Source: a virus. Taken from it: a DNA stretch of 64,000 nucleotides. The notes under the pieces were generated by a model. It worked only from the letters and a program-made list of their open reading frames with translations. It was not told where the DNA came from and ran no database searches. The position numbers were made by a program, and so were the translations under genes. Shown piece by piece: positions 1 to 7,316 of this stretch. Where the stretch lies: the IMG/VR virus record IMGVR_UViG_3300021170_000011, positions 35,995 to 99,994 of that record; one strand, given 5' to 3'. Every line of letters starts with the position of its first letter. Positions within the stretch are counted from its first letter, which is position 1.

Positions 1-186
1 TACCTGTTGTCGATGGACCCGAACTTCCTGGTTCGTCCGTACACCCGCAACATGCAGATCCTGCCGTTGGCGCCGACGGTGACGGCGCCGGACACGCTGC
101 CGTTCGCTGTTCTGACGGACACGACGTTGGCGTTGCGTGCGCCGAAGTACGCGGGCCGTTTGTCTCGGGTGGTTGCGAACATCTGA
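1..186 (+). CDS. Probable major capsid protein, C-terminal end (partial)
   Basis: The window opens inside a rightward reading frame; 61 codons remain before TGA. The fragment has a mixed hydrophobic, proline-containing character and ends in RLSRVVANI. It is not diagnostic by itself. The capsid assignment is inferred from position: head-tail connector, tail tube and tape measure genes follow on the same strand after an inserted leftward block. A strong GC hairpin follows the stop. It could instead be another virion protein. Confidence 0.5.
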   Translation, partial: YLLSMDPNFLVRPYTRNMQILPLAPTVTAPDTLPFAVLTDTTLALRAPKYAGRLSRVVANI

Positions 187-192
187 TTCGTT

Positions 193-227
193 CTACCGGC
201 CGCCGGGGTCCATTCGGCGGCCGGTAG
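193..227. terminator. GC-rich hairpin after the capsid gene
   Basis: A perfect 13-bp inverted repeat (CTACCGGCCGCCG paired with CGGCGGCCGGTAG) with a 9-nt loop lies 6 nt after the capsid stop. No U-tract follows, so it may be a weak terminator, an RNA-processing signal or an mRNA-stabilising structure. Confidence 0.45.
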
Positions 228-237
228 TGTGGTGACG

Positions 238-405
238 ATGGCTACCTGTGGATCTTGCAGCGGTAAAGGTAAGCACCCGTGCGAACACGGGGAGACTGAT
301 AGTCACCCCAACGGGACACAGCACGGTGTTCCGGTGTGGTGTTACGGGTGGTCGGTGTGTGCGTCGTGTCAGGGGACGGGTGAGACGCCACCCCCGAAGC
401 AGTGA
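238..405 (+). CDS. Small zinc-binding protein with CxxCxGxG motifs (55 aa)
   Basis: ATG at 238 opens a 55-residue frame with two DnaJ-like knuckles, CGSCSGKG near the N-terminus and CASCQGTG near the C-terminus, so one zinc ion is probably held by four cysteines. It sits between the capsid gene and a bidirectional terminator, and is the last rightward gene before the leftward block. No specific function is known; a role in protein folding or RNA binding is only a guess. A similar small CxxCxGxG protein occurs at 60726-60920. Confidence 0.65.
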   Translation: MATCGSCSGKGKHPCEHGETDSHPNGTQHGVPVWCYGWSVCASCQGTGETPPPKQ

Positions 406-410
406 GTGAT

Positions 411-441
411 CAACCCCCCGGTCTAGTTGGCCGGGGGGTTG
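411..441. terminator. Bidirectional intrinsic terminator between convergent genes
   Basis: CAACCCCCCGG pairs perfectly with CCGGGGGGTTG across a 9-nt loop and is followed on the + strand by TTT. It separates the rightward gene ending at 405 from the leftward gene ending at 458, so it can stop both transcripts. Confidence 0.8.
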
Positions 442-457
442 TTTGTGCAGTGTGGGG

Positions 458-691
458 TTACGCGGCGGGCAACATCACGACGGCCGAGATGCCTTTCGCG
501 CGGTATGCGGTGTAGTGGACTTTGCCGAAAATTTCACGGCCGCCATTCGGCAGTTCGTTCTGTTCGAACAACGCCGTCATGACGTCGGTGACGTGGGCGT
601 ACTCGGTTTCGCCGTCCCGGCGGACCGGTGCGACCACCTGTGCGTTCATGTCCTCGTCGAGCAGGCGGTTGATGAGTTCGCGGACGGTCAT
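458..691 (-). CDS. Hypothetical protein (77 aa), last gene of the leftward block
   Basis: The start is the ATG at 691, which overlaps the upstream stop as ATGA; an in-frame upstream extension would overlap the neighbour further and is rejected. The protein starts MTVRELINRLLDEDMNAQV, an amphipathic helix followed by a beta-rich part, a pattern seen in many uncharacterised actinophage proteins. No catalytic motif is visible. It is translationally coupled to 688-909 and ends at the terminator at 411-441. Confidence 0.65.
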   Translation of the reverse strand: MTVRELINRLLDEDMNAQVVAPVRRDGETEYAHVTDVMTALFEQNELPNGGREIFGKVHYTAYRAKGISAVVMLPAA

Positions 692-909
692 GGCTCCTCC
701 GTGGCGTTCCAGTGTTCGGCTAGCCATGCGAGCATGGCGGGGATGCGGTCGTTGTCGTAGAACGGGTCCTCGTCGGTGCAGCGGATCCGGTCGGCGAGGT
801 CGGGGCGGAGTAGAACGAGGACGTTGAACATGAACTGTCCCTGACGCTGTTCGGGTGGCCGGTTGGCGTTCATCTGACTGAGTGTCAGGTAGGTTTCGTA
901 GCTGACCAT
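688..909 (-). CDS. Hypothetical protein (73 aa)
   Basis: A small acidic, helical protein that ends MLAWLAEHWNATEEP. Coupled by a 4-base overlap to the downstream gene. An internal Met at residue 13 is an alternative start. No recognised domain; coding is supported by the overlap chain and by codon bias (GC-rich third positions). Confidence 0.6.
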   Translation of the reverse strand: MVSYETYLTLSQMNANRPPEQRQGQFMFNVLVLLRPDLADRIRCTDEDPFYDNDRIPAMLAWLAEHWNATEEP

Positions 910-913
910 CAGG

Positions 914-1495
914 TCACGTGATCTCCAGTCGGGTGTTGATCTCGGTCAGGGTTGTCTCGTGATCGGCGAGCCGGTCCAGCATCATCTGATCGACGGGGTA
1001 CGCGCGGTACGCGCACGCCTCAGCGATCTCGATCACCGCACGGGCGATGTGGTACACGTCGCCGTCGGGGTTGTTGTCGTACAGCCACCACCCCGCCGCC
1101 TCCATCCGCGCCGGGGTACGGCCGGGGTGGGGGACGTTCCGCAGTTCCTCCACCGCCCGCCGGGTGTTGTAGTGGCCGCCGTGCAGCCGTTCCAACGCCG
1201 TCACAGCGGCCGTCAGGTACGCGGCGGCCCGGTTGCGGTACTGGGTGCGCCGATCGGCTGCGACGTCGTCAGCGTTGCGGACAGCGGCGTTCCCGGCGCG
1301 GTTCCGCAGCCAGTGGCGGCCCTGCGACGTGATGTGCCCGACCCACCGGGCGTTTTCGATGTCGATGCGGGCGAGGTTGTAGTTGGACAGGACGCGCAGG
1401 GTGGCGATGGAGGCGCCGTCACCGATGGTAATACGGCCGTGTTCGGCCATGTGGAGCAACGCGTTCCGCTGTGGCCTGGTGAGTGTGATCATCAT
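914..1495 (-). CDS. Hypothetical protein, possible winged-helix N-terminus (193 aa)
   Basis: The protein starts MMITLTRPQRNALLHMAEHG, typical of a short winged-helix DNA-binding segment (helix, GRITIGDG turn, recognition-helix-like stretch), followed by a helical region of about 130 residues. A GGAGGG box lies directly before two adjacent ATG codons (1495 and 1492); the spacing is tight for either. The frame continues upstream to 1567 but that extension lacks a ribosome site. No specific family is recognised. Confidence 0.6.
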   Translation of the reverse strand: MMITLTRPQRNALLHMAEHGRITIGDGASIATLRVLSNYNLARIDIENARWVGHITSQGRHWLRNRAGNAAVRNADDVAADRRTQYRNRAAAYLTAAVTALERLHGGHYNTRRAVEELRNVPHPGRTPARMEAAGWWLYDNNPDGDVYHIARAVIEIAEACAYRAYPVDQMMLDRLADHETTLTEINTRLEIT

Positions 1496-1573
1496 CCCTC
1501 CGGTAGATGCTGGGGTCTGGTCGTACGTGGCGTCTACACGGGCCCCGTAGCCGCCGTGTAGCGCCACGCGCGG

Positions 1574-2059
1574 TCAGCTCCCCGGCCAGTACACAACCGG
1601 GCCCTGAACGGTCTGGTAATGGACGCCGCCGACCGACAGGTACTCGGTGGTCACGTTGTAGTAGCCGCGCGGCAGCCGCCAAAACCCCTGGGCGTCGCAG
1701 ATGTGGCCGGACTCGATCGCCGGGGACGTCGCGGTGTATCCGCGCAGGGGGTAGGCGCGGCGGCCGATGACCCGGTTGAGTTGGACGGTGCAGGACTTCA
1801 GGACGCCGTGCCGGTTCCACACCAGCGCGTCCGCCTCGCCGCCGAACCGGCCCATGCCGTCGTAATAGCCGTCGCAGGCGTCGGACTGGACGCCGTGGTA
1901 CGTGTACGGCTGGACGTGGCCGTACTGGCGGCACTGCCAGGTGGACGGGACGGACGGCTGTCCGGGGCCGTTGGACTGTCCGGCGTACGCGGCCGGGGTG
2001 ACCGCGAGTGCGGCGATTACGGCGACGCCTATGGCGGCGACGCGGGTTCGGGCGTTCAT
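1574..2059 (-). CDS. Secreted protein with Sec signal peptide (161 aa)
   Basis: Start ATG 2059 has a GGAGGAACC ribosome site. The N-terminus is a textbook signal peptide: Arg-containing n-region (MNARTR), a 15-residue hydrophobic core and an AYA-G cleavage site near residue 25. The mature part has four cysteines and is rich in Tyr and Gly, consistent with a small disulfide-bonded exported domain. Phage-encoded exported proteins of infected actinobacteria are often surface modifiers or superinfection blockers; that role here is inference. Confidence 0.7.
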   Translation of the reverse strand: MNARTRVAAIGVAVIAALAVTPAAYAGQSNGPGQPSVPSTWQCRQYGHVQPYTYHGVQSDACDGYYDGMGRFGGEADALVWNRHGVLKSCTVQLNRVIGRRAYPLRGYTATSPAIESGHICDAQGFWRLPRGYYNVTTEYLSVGGVHYQTVQGPVVYWPGS

Positions 2060-2157
2060 GGTGGTTCCTCCGTTTTTCTCGGGTGACGGTCGGTGTGGCC
2101 GCCTACAGACCCCGCCGGGTTCCGGGGGAAGAGAAACCCGGTTGGGTCTGGGGGCGA

Positions 2158-3177
2158 TCAGCTCCCGGTTGCCCCTTCCGTAGGGGGCTGGTTGCACTCG
2201 CAGTAGCCGCTACCGGGCAGCGCCGGGTTACGGCAGCCGATCGTCATGCACATGCCCAGCGGTTCCTTCAGCGCGTTGTATTCGCGGCGGAACCGCAGCT
2301 CCACGGCGAACAGGGCGTCTGACGCCTTGCTGTGGCGCATGTTTTCCATCGCGGCCCGCAGGTCCCGCTCGACGTCGTCCAGGGTTCGCGGGGTCGGGTT
2401 CTCCTCGCGGCACAGAACGCACGTCGGGATGTCCCTGCCGTGGGGTGCGCGGTGCATCCGGACCTCGCGGGTGCTGCCGCACACGGCGCATTCCATTTGG
2501 GTTATGGCGGTTTCGGCGAGGCCGATCAGCGCCTCCAGCGTCTTCGCGTCCACCATGACGGTGACGTTCGACACCATGCTGATCAGGTTGTTAACGCCGA
2601 GGGCCCCGAGCCGGTCTGTGAACCCGTCGGTGATCTCGCGGCGGTTCGCGGACGATTCAGCGTCCCGCACGTCAGCCTGCTTCTGGGCGGCGATGTTGTG
2701 GATGCCGAGCTGGTTGATGGCGTTGGTGAGACGCGCCGACGCCACCTCGGCGGACATGCCCACCGGTTCGGACAGGACCATCACGCCGTCGTCGTAGGGG
2801 CTGCCGATGGCGACGAACGGGATCGGGTGGTTGTGGCGCGCCGGGTCGGCGGGGATGGTGTCGGCGGATTCGGCCATCTCCTTCAACAGCCGCATGGCCT
2901 CGGCCGGGAGGGTGATCGTGCGTCCGATCTCCAGGCTCAGCCCGGCGATGTCGATCTCGATCGGGAGTTTCGCTTCGCTGGCCCGTTTGAAGTAGGACAG
3001 GACGCGGACCCACTGCTCCAGGTCTTCGGCGGCGTGGTGGTTGCGGTCGTCGTGGATGTCGGCGCTGGCCCGCAGCGATGCGGCGTAGTCGGTCATGACG
3101 GTGGACGCGTCGGCGATGACGTCTCTCCACTTGTCGTGGGTGCGGGTCTCGCCGTCGTCTTTCAGGTAGTACTTCAT
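2158..3177 (-). CDS. Hypothetical zinc-binding protein (339 aa), first gene of its transcript
   Basis: Start ATG 3177 is preceded by a GGAGGG box and, 33 bp further up, by a consensus phage promoter (3210-3239). The N-terminal 220 residues are mostly helical. Residues about 230-265 carry a zinc-ribbon pattern (CAVC ... CVLC), and the C-terminus holds a second cysteine cluster (CMTIGC ... CECNQ). The layout suggests a helical scaffold with two zinc knuckles, perhaps nucleic-acid binding. No named family is recognised. Confidence 0.65.
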   Translation of the reverse strand: MKYYLKDDGETRTHDKWRDVIADASTVMTDYAASLRASADIHDDRNHHAAEDLEQWVRVLSYFKRASEAKLPIEIDIAGLSLEIGRTITLPAEAMRLLKEMAESADTIPADPARHNHPIPFVAIGSPYDDGVMVLSEPVGMSAEVASARLTNAINQLGIHNIAAQKQADVRDAESSANRREITDGFTDRLGALGVNNLISMVSNVTVMVDAKTLEALIGLAETAITQMECAVCGSTREVRMHRAPHGRDIPTCVLCREENPTPRTLDDVERDLRAAMENMRHSKASDALFAVELRFRREYNALKEPLGMCMTIGCRNPALPGSGYCECNQPPTEGATGS

Positions 3178-3209
3178 AGTCCCTCCGGATCGGTTGATGT
3201 CGCACTGAC

Positions 3210-3239
3210 ATCGTAATGCCCAGACCTAGACGTTGTAAA
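3210..3239 (-). promoter_or_regulatory. Leftward promoter of the conserved TACGAT family
   Basis: On the minus strand: -35 TTTACA, 18-bp spacer containing ACGTCTAGGTC, -10 TACGAT. The same arrangement recurs at 46764, 55717, 58982, 59922 and 61529. It is placed to drive the genes from 3177 down to 458 and begins directly after the terminator of the preceding operon. Confidence 0.7.
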
Positions 3240-3240
3240 C

Positions 3241-3263
3241 CCCCCGGAGCGAGTCCGAGGGGC
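3241..3263 (-). terminator. Intrinsic terminator of the RNA-repair operon
   Basis: On the minus strand CCCCTCGGA and TCCGGGGGG form a slightly bulged GC stem over GCTCG-type loop, followed by TTTACA. The trailing T residues are shared with the -35 box of the next promoter, an arrangement repeated at 61555-61585. Confidence 0.6.
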
Positions 3264-3284
3264 TTCCCACCAGCGTAAACCCGT

Positions 3285-3521
3285 TTACCGGAACATTACC
3301 GGCAGAACCGGGTTCCGCTGCGACGTCGCATGCCCCGTCGGATGCCACGACAGCATCCCCGGATACATCTCCGACGCGCCCAGCTCCAACGGCACCGGCT
3401 GATGCTGCGGATGCCACGACGCCGTGTCGTCAGCGACGTCCGGCAGATCATGCGGCCCCGGCGGCGCACCGGGACGGCGCGACGGCGGCGGTGGAACGGG
3501 ATACGGCAACGGCACGATCAT
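3285..3521 (-). CDS. Proline-rich hypothetical protein (78 aa)
   Basis: ATG 3521 overlaps the upstream stop (ATGA) and follows GGAGGA. The first 25 residues are strongly proline-rich (PYPVPPPPSRRPGAPPG), suggesting a disordered, possibly partner-binding segment. It is the last gene before the operon terminator. A much longer in-frame extension upstream is a shadow of neighbouring genes and was not used. Function unknown. Confidence 0.5.
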   Translation of the reverse strand: MIVPLPYPVPPPPSRRPGAPPGPHDLPDVADDTASWHPQHQPVPLELGASEMYPGMLSWHPTGHATSQRNPVLPVMFR

Positions 3522-3763
3522 TCCTCCTTGATCTCGACCCCGTTCTGACGGTCTTCCCGCCGGTGGCGAACCCCATTCACGATCCCCGTAGCCAGTGACG
3601 TCGCGAAGAAGGCCCCGGCGCAGATAATGAGCACCACGGCAGTCCGCCACTCGCCCGGGTCCACCTGGTTGTAATGCATGTACGCCGGTACGCCGACGGT
3701 CACCATCGCGGCTAGGGAACACAACCCGGCGGCGACTGCCGACCAGCACTCCAACCGGTCCAC
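3518..3763 (-). CDS. Small membrane protein, two TM helices (81 aa)
   Basis: Two hydrophobic helices (about residues 7-27 and 40-60) flank a short polar loop, and the C-terminus is highly charged (HRREDRQNGVEIKEE), predicting both termini on the same side of the membrane. Coupled to 3285-3521 by ATGA. No family recognised. Confidence 0.65.
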   Translation of the reverse strand: MDRLECWSAVAAGLCSLAAMVTVGVPAYMHYNQVDPGEWRTAVVLIICAGAFFATSLATGIVNGVRHRREDRQNGVEIKEE

Positions 3764-3766
3764 AAG

Positions 3767-4303
3767 TTACCTCCCGGTAGCAAGCATGGGGATACGCGCC
3801 CGGATCCACACCCGCACCCGGCGCTTCGGACGCGGCCTGGTAGCCCGCCAATGCGCATAGAACACGAACGTGATCGCGGCGGCGGCGAAGATCAGCGCCC
3901 AGCCGAGGAACGGCGGGATCCCATGGGACTGCTGGTACGCGCCAGACCCCAGTGACCCGATAGTGGCCAGCTCCAACACTGAGGCGGCGCAAATGACCAC
4001 GTCGCATGCGGCGGCGATGGTTGCCCACCGGTGATCCACCACAACCTCGGTTTCGGCCGACCCGTCGGCCCCGGCGGTTTGGTGTGCCACCCGGCCGTGG
4101 GTGCCCGTGCCCATGCGGGACGTCAACAGCGCGGTGGCGACGATCATGGAGAACACGAAACAGACCGCCTCCATGATCGGGTTCTCGATGAACGTGGCCA
4201 CGATCAGCACCAGACCGACCCACCCGATCCACCGGTGCGCCGGACGACACCAGCGGTGCGGGCACTGACGCGACGGCACAAACGGCTTCCTGGTATGTGT
4301 CAT
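3767..4303 (-). CDS. Membrane protein, about four TM helices (178 aa)
   Basis: Start ATG 4303 overlaps the stop of the upstream gene (ATGA). After a basic Cys/His-containing N-terminus (CPHRWCRPAHRW) there are hydrophobic segments near residues 27-45, 48-63, 95-118 and 130-150, and a basic C-terminal tail. It belongs to a run of three small membrane or proline-rich genes that close the RNA-repair operon. Function unknown. Confidence 0.65.
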   Translation of the reverse strand: MTHTRKPFVPSRQCPHRWCRPAHRWIGWVGLVLIVATFIENPIMEAVCFVFSMIVATALLTSRMGTGTHGRVAHQTAGADGSAETEVVVDHRWATIAAACDVVICAASVLELATIGSLGSGAYQQSHGIPPFLGWALIFAAAAITFVFYAHWRATRPRPKRRVRVWIRARIPMLATGR

Positions 4304-4665
4304 GACACGTACCTCGAAACCAGCCACCAACCCGGCTGGTTCTCGCCCGTCGGCGGTTCCACGCAGTTGTCGGCAAGGAACGTGTCGAGCATCGCGGCCC
4401 ACCACCGCCGGTTAGCCGCGTCGCTGGTGAAGACGTGACCGACGTCAACCGGTTTCGGGTTGAACTGTCCGGCGGTGGTGTCGGTGCCGATGATGTACAC
4501 GAACGTGGCCTCGTGGCCGTCCACGCCGTACCAGCCGACCTCGCATTGGTTGTTGGCCTCGCGGACCAACGCCGACAGGTCATTGTTTTCGTGGTATTCG
4601 TCGAACGGGATTTCCTCCCGCCAGCAGTACCCGTAGAACAGGGTGCCGTCCACCGGCTCACCCAT
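4300..4665 (-). CDS. Hypothetical soluble protein (121 aa)
   Basis: GGAGGATGCGTA precedes ATG 4665. The protein is Trp/Tyr-rich and acidic, with no membrane segment or recognisable motif. It ends WWLVSRYVS and is coupled by ATGA to the membrane protein gene. Real coding is supported by operon overlap; role unknown. Confidence 0.6.
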   Translation of the reverse strand: MGEPVDGTLFYGYCWREEIPFDEYHENNDLSALVREANNQCEVGWYGVDGHEATFVYIIGTDTTAGQFNPKPVDVGHVFTSDAANRRWWAAMLDTFLADNCVEPPTGENQPGWWLVSRYVS

Positions 4666-4687
4666 TACGCATCCTCCCTAGTGTTGG

Positions 4688-4927
4688 TCACGCGTTCAGC
4701 ACTTCCTCGGTGGTCATGGTCGTGACCTTCTTGACGCGCCACTGCTTGTCGGGGTGTCGGATGCGGAGGGTCCGTAGCCGGTCCAACGCGGCGTCCTCGT
4801 CGTGGCGCATTTCGGAGATGGACCAGAACGGTCGATGCAGCGTCGCCATGTATTCCTCGATGTGCCACATGACGGACATGTGGGCGCCGCCGCCCGGGTC
4901 GGCGGCGCCAATCGCGGTCTTGGTCAT
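4688..4927 (-). CDS. Hypothetical protein (79 aa)
   Basis: Starts at ATG 4927 with an ATGA overlap to the upstream gene. It resembles a small alpha/beta domain (MWHIEEYMATLHRPFWSIS, then LRTLRIRHPDKQWRVKKVT). Histidine-rich first half, basic second half. No family recognised. Confidence 0.55.
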   Translation of the reverse strand: MTKTAIGAADPGGGAHMSVMWHIEEYMATLHRPFWSISEMRHDEDAALDRLRTLRIRHPDKQWRVKKVTTMTTEEVLNA

Positions 4928-5187
4928 GACCGGAACAACTCCGGGAAATCAGCCGACCGGGACCCGGCGGCCAGCACCATCCACGCCACGTACTCGTCAC
5001 CCTTCAGCGTGTACAGGGTGATGTCCTCGGAGAACACCCCTTGCCGGTCGCTGCGCAGGTGCAGGGCGTTGATGATGTCGCCGACGCGGTCGTGGGTCTT
5101 GAACACCTTGCCCCGGCGGGACGGCACGTATGAGGCGTATTGGGGCCGGGGTGGCGCGGGCATCCGGTAGGGGGCGGTTGGCATCAT
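4924..5187 (-). CDS. Hypothetical protein (87 aa)
   Basis: Directly downstream of and overlapping the macro-domain gene. It has a proline-rich N-terminus and a basic stretch (PSRRGKVFKTHDRVGDIINAL) followed by a beta-rich C-terminal half. It may be a partner of the macro hydrolase because of the tight coupling, but no motif supports a function. Confidence 0.55.
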   Translation of the reverse strand: MMPTAPYRMPAPPRPQYASYVPSRRGKVFKTHDRVGDIINALHLRSDRQGVFSEDITLYTLKGDEYVAWMVLAAGSRSADFPELFRS

Positions 5188-5666
5188 GCCTCCGGGTTGT
5201 AGTCGTACACGAACGTGATGACGGCGCGGCGGACCAGCGCGTCATAGACGAGCTTTTCCACGTACATCCAGTCGCCACCGGCGAGGCCGCAGCCGATGCG
5301 GGGCATGTGGATGGCGTACCCACCGGCTTGAGCGAATTTCCCCAGTTTGTTCAGGCATTCGCCCAACGCCGCATAGTTCAGAGGGCGCCGGTTGTCCCGG
5401 CCGATCAGCCCGTCTTGGGCGATCATGTTGGCGACGTACACGCCGGGGTCAACCGGCGTGATCTGGATGTTGCCCAACTCCAAATCAGCCGGTTTCAACG
5501 TCCGGTACACCGTCTCCGCCCACGGGTACCGGGTGGACAGGGACCGGGTAAACCCGGCGCCCCACGCGCCCCGGTCGTTGCAGACATGCGCGATGATGTG
5601 GCCGCCACCCAACGTAGGGTCGCCGCTGCACGTGGTGGCGTCCCCGAACACGTACCTGATGTCCAC
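5184..5666 (-). CDS. Macro-domain protein, probable ADP-ribose (1''-phosphate) hydrolase
   Basis: GTG 5666 overlaps the upstream stop as TAGTG and lies downstream of GGAGG. The 160-residue protein is one complete macro domain: RYVFGDATTC near the start, the ligand loop GGGHIIAHVCNDRGAWGAGF, and PRIGCGLAGGDW near the end. These are the signatures of the Poa1p/TARG1-like branch, which removes phosphate from ADP-ribose-1''-phosphate or deacylates ADP-ribose adducts. Next to a kinase/phosphatase and an RNA ligase this suggests handling of ADP-ribose products of RNA repair or reversal of host ADP-ribosylation. Substrate is inferred. Confidence 0.85.
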   Translation of the reverse strand: MDIRYVFGDATTCSGDPTLGGGHIIAHVCNDRGAWGAGFTRSLSTRYPWAETVYRTLKPADLELGNIQITPVDPGVYVANMIAQDGLIGRDNRRPLNYAALGECLNKLGKFAQAGGYAIHMPRIGCGLAGGDWMYVEKLVYDALVRRAVITFVYDYNPEA

Positions 5667-5881
5667 TAGTCGTCTGCCCCTCCGTGGTCGTCTTCCAAAT
5701 GCCAGTTCCACAGCATGTGCCAGGCGTCACGGCGCCGCTTGAACACCTTCCGCCACCCGCACTCACACCCGGCGATCCAGCGGTGACGACGCAGACACCA
5801 GCCGTTGCCGCACTCCTGCTTCAGGTCGGACAGGTGAACGCGGGTGACGTCGATGAACGGCCGGGGCTTAAAAGTCGCCAT
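5666..5881 (-). CDS. Cys/His-rich small protein (71 aa)
   Basis: Starts ATG 5881, overlapping the end of the kinase/phosphatase gene by 14 bases. It contains CGNGWCLRRHRW and CECGW plus a C-terminal HLEDDH, enough ligands for one zinc site. Such small proteins with a C-x-C-G-W core and a basic helix are common in actinophages and may bind nucleic acid. Specific function unknown. Confidence 0.6.
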   Translation of the reverse strand: MATFKPRPFIDVTRVHLSDLKQECGNGWCLRRHRWIAGCECGWRKVFKRRRDAWHMLWNWHLEDDHGGADD

Positions 5882-6788
5882 AGTTCACCTGCCAGCACTC
5901 CAGACCCATCCGCCGCCACAGGGCCACAACCCGGTCCCGGTCGTCCAGCACGAACCGGACGTCGTACAGGTCGCGAACGTGGGCGTCGAACAGTTCGGCC
6001 TTCACGATGTCGTCGCCGCGCCGGTCGCCCTCGGCCCGCATCCACAGCTCGTCGTACACGATGCCGTTATCGTCCAACCACCGCTCGGTGTGGGCCCGGT
6101 ATTCGGACTGACGGCCGGACAGGAGGATGATGCGGTCCCGGATCCCGCCCCAGCCGCCGCTGTTGCGGCACAGGTCGAGGATCCGCCGAACCTCCGGGTT
6201 CACCAGGTCGGTTCCGACCTGTTCGAAGTCGTAGGGGCCGCGTCCGTTGTGGATCGCCAACGTTCCGTCGATGTCGCAGATGACCGCCGGGGGCAACGCG
6301 TCGTTGCGGCGGTACGGCTCCGGCGCCACCATATCGTTCATGGGGTGGCTGGCCAGTCGCCACTTGCTGCGACGCATCCGCTCGTGCATGTCCTTGATGA
6401 CCGCCGGGCCCACGGACCGTTCCCGTGCCTGGTCGCGGTCAATGCAGGTGTCCACGGGCACGTGGGTGAAGTCGTGGATGTGGAACGTTGCCCGGCCGCC
6501 GACGAGCCGCTTGTACCGGTTCGGCAGGCGCGCGACAAGGTGGGTGTTGTCAACGATGATGTCGAATCCGTCGTTGATGGCGCCGAGGATCGCGGCGTCC
6601 TGCACCTTCAGCACAGTGTCCTCGTTGGCGCCGGGGAACCGGCGGGACCCGTCGTTCAGGTCCATCATCATGCGGATGTCGTCGAGGTTGACGCGGCGGA
6701 CACGGCCGTTGGATTCGGCAACGAGCTTGTTGGCGTAGGTGGTTTTCCCGGATGCGGGCAAACCGGTGGTCAAATGGATGGTGGACAC
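5868..6788 (-). CDS. pnkP: T4-type polynucleotide 5'-kinase / 3'-phosphatase
   Basis: The 306-residue protein matches T4 PnkP in length (301) and layout. Kinase: P-loop GLPASGKT at residues 9-16 (Lys15), with NLDDIR and VDNTH motifs following. Phosphatase (HAD/acylphosphatase type): DIDGTLA with Asp172 and Asp174, then LLSGRQSEYR and VLDDRDRVV. The enzyme removes 3'-phosphate or 2',3'-cyclic phosphate and adds 5'-phosphate at RNA breaks, preparing them for the ligase encoded at 8012-9268. Start ATG 6788 follows GGAGGAAACC. Confidence 0.95.
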   Translation of the reverse strand: MSTIHLTTGLPASGKTTYANKLVAESNGRVRRVNLDDIRMMMDLNDGSRRFPGANEDTVLKVQDAAILGAINDGFDIIVDNTHLVARLPNRYKRLVGGRATFHIHDFTHVPVDTCIDRDQARERSVGPAVIKDMHERMRRSKWRLASHPMNDMVAPEPYRRNDALPPAVICDIDGTLAIHNGRGPYDFEQVGTDLVNPEVRRILDLCRNSGGWGGIRDRIILLSGRQSEYRAHTERWLDDNGIVYDELWMRAEGDRRGDDIVKAELFDAHVRDLYDVRFVLDDRDRVVALWRRMGLECWQVNYGDF

Positions 6789-6803
6789 GGTTTCCTCCGT
6801 TGT

Positions 6804-7313
6804 CTAGACCTTCTGCGGAATAACGGGATCGGGTGACGGTTCCCGCAGCCCCCGGCCGTCGTCGCCGTTGCACCAGGGGCACCACGGTTCCAACAGGTTG
6901 TGGACGCGCAGGGCCCACAGGAAGAACAGGAGCCCGGGTTGGAACACGGCCCACGCGATGGCGTAGGGCCACACACGCGGCAGCAGGTTCGGGACCGTCA
7001 ACATCGCGACCAGGTAGACGAGCGCCCATGGGCTGATGCACCTGTGGAAGAACTTCAGCGTCCGGCTCTTACGCCGGGCTGCCCCCACGCCGTCGGCGGG
7101 TGTGGCGGCGGCGCAGTATTCGCAGAACCGCTTGCCGTGGTACAGGTTCAGGCACACCAGCGCGATCAGCGGCAGCACCGTGACCGTGTTGACGAGGCGT
7201 CCCCACCAGTTGTCAGGCAGCAGGATGGTGGGGGCGGTGAGGATGACGGCGGCGATGAGGAGCGGACCGGCGCGGTGGGTCCACTTTTCCACGTCGATAT
7301 CTGGGGCGTTCAC
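6804..7313 (-). CDS. Membrane protein with two CxxC pairs (169 aa)
   Basis: Hydrophobic segments near residues 15-33, 38-57, 92-110 and 115-135 predict four TM helices. A CEYC motif after TM2 and CPWC after TM4 could bind a metal or form a redox pair on one face of the membrane. It lies inside the RNA-repair operon between the nucleotidyltransferase and pnkP, but nothing ties it to RNA. Function unknown. Confidence 0.65.
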   Translation of the reverse strand: MNAPDIDVEKWTHRAGPLLIAAVILTAPTILLPDNWWGRLVNTVTVLPLIALVCLNLYHGKRFCEYCAAATPADGVGAARRKSRTLKFFHRCISPWALVYLVAMLTVPNLLPRVWPYAIAWAVFQPGLLFFLWALRVHNLLEPWCPWCNGDDGRGLREPSPDPVIPQKV

Positions 7314-7316
7314 GGG

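Noticed and set aside
3285-4661. 458-codon minus-strand frame covering several small genes
   Set aside because: Only its last 78 codons (3285-3521) follow the operon pattern; the rest is out-of-frame reading of two membrane-protein genes and a soluble protein gene.
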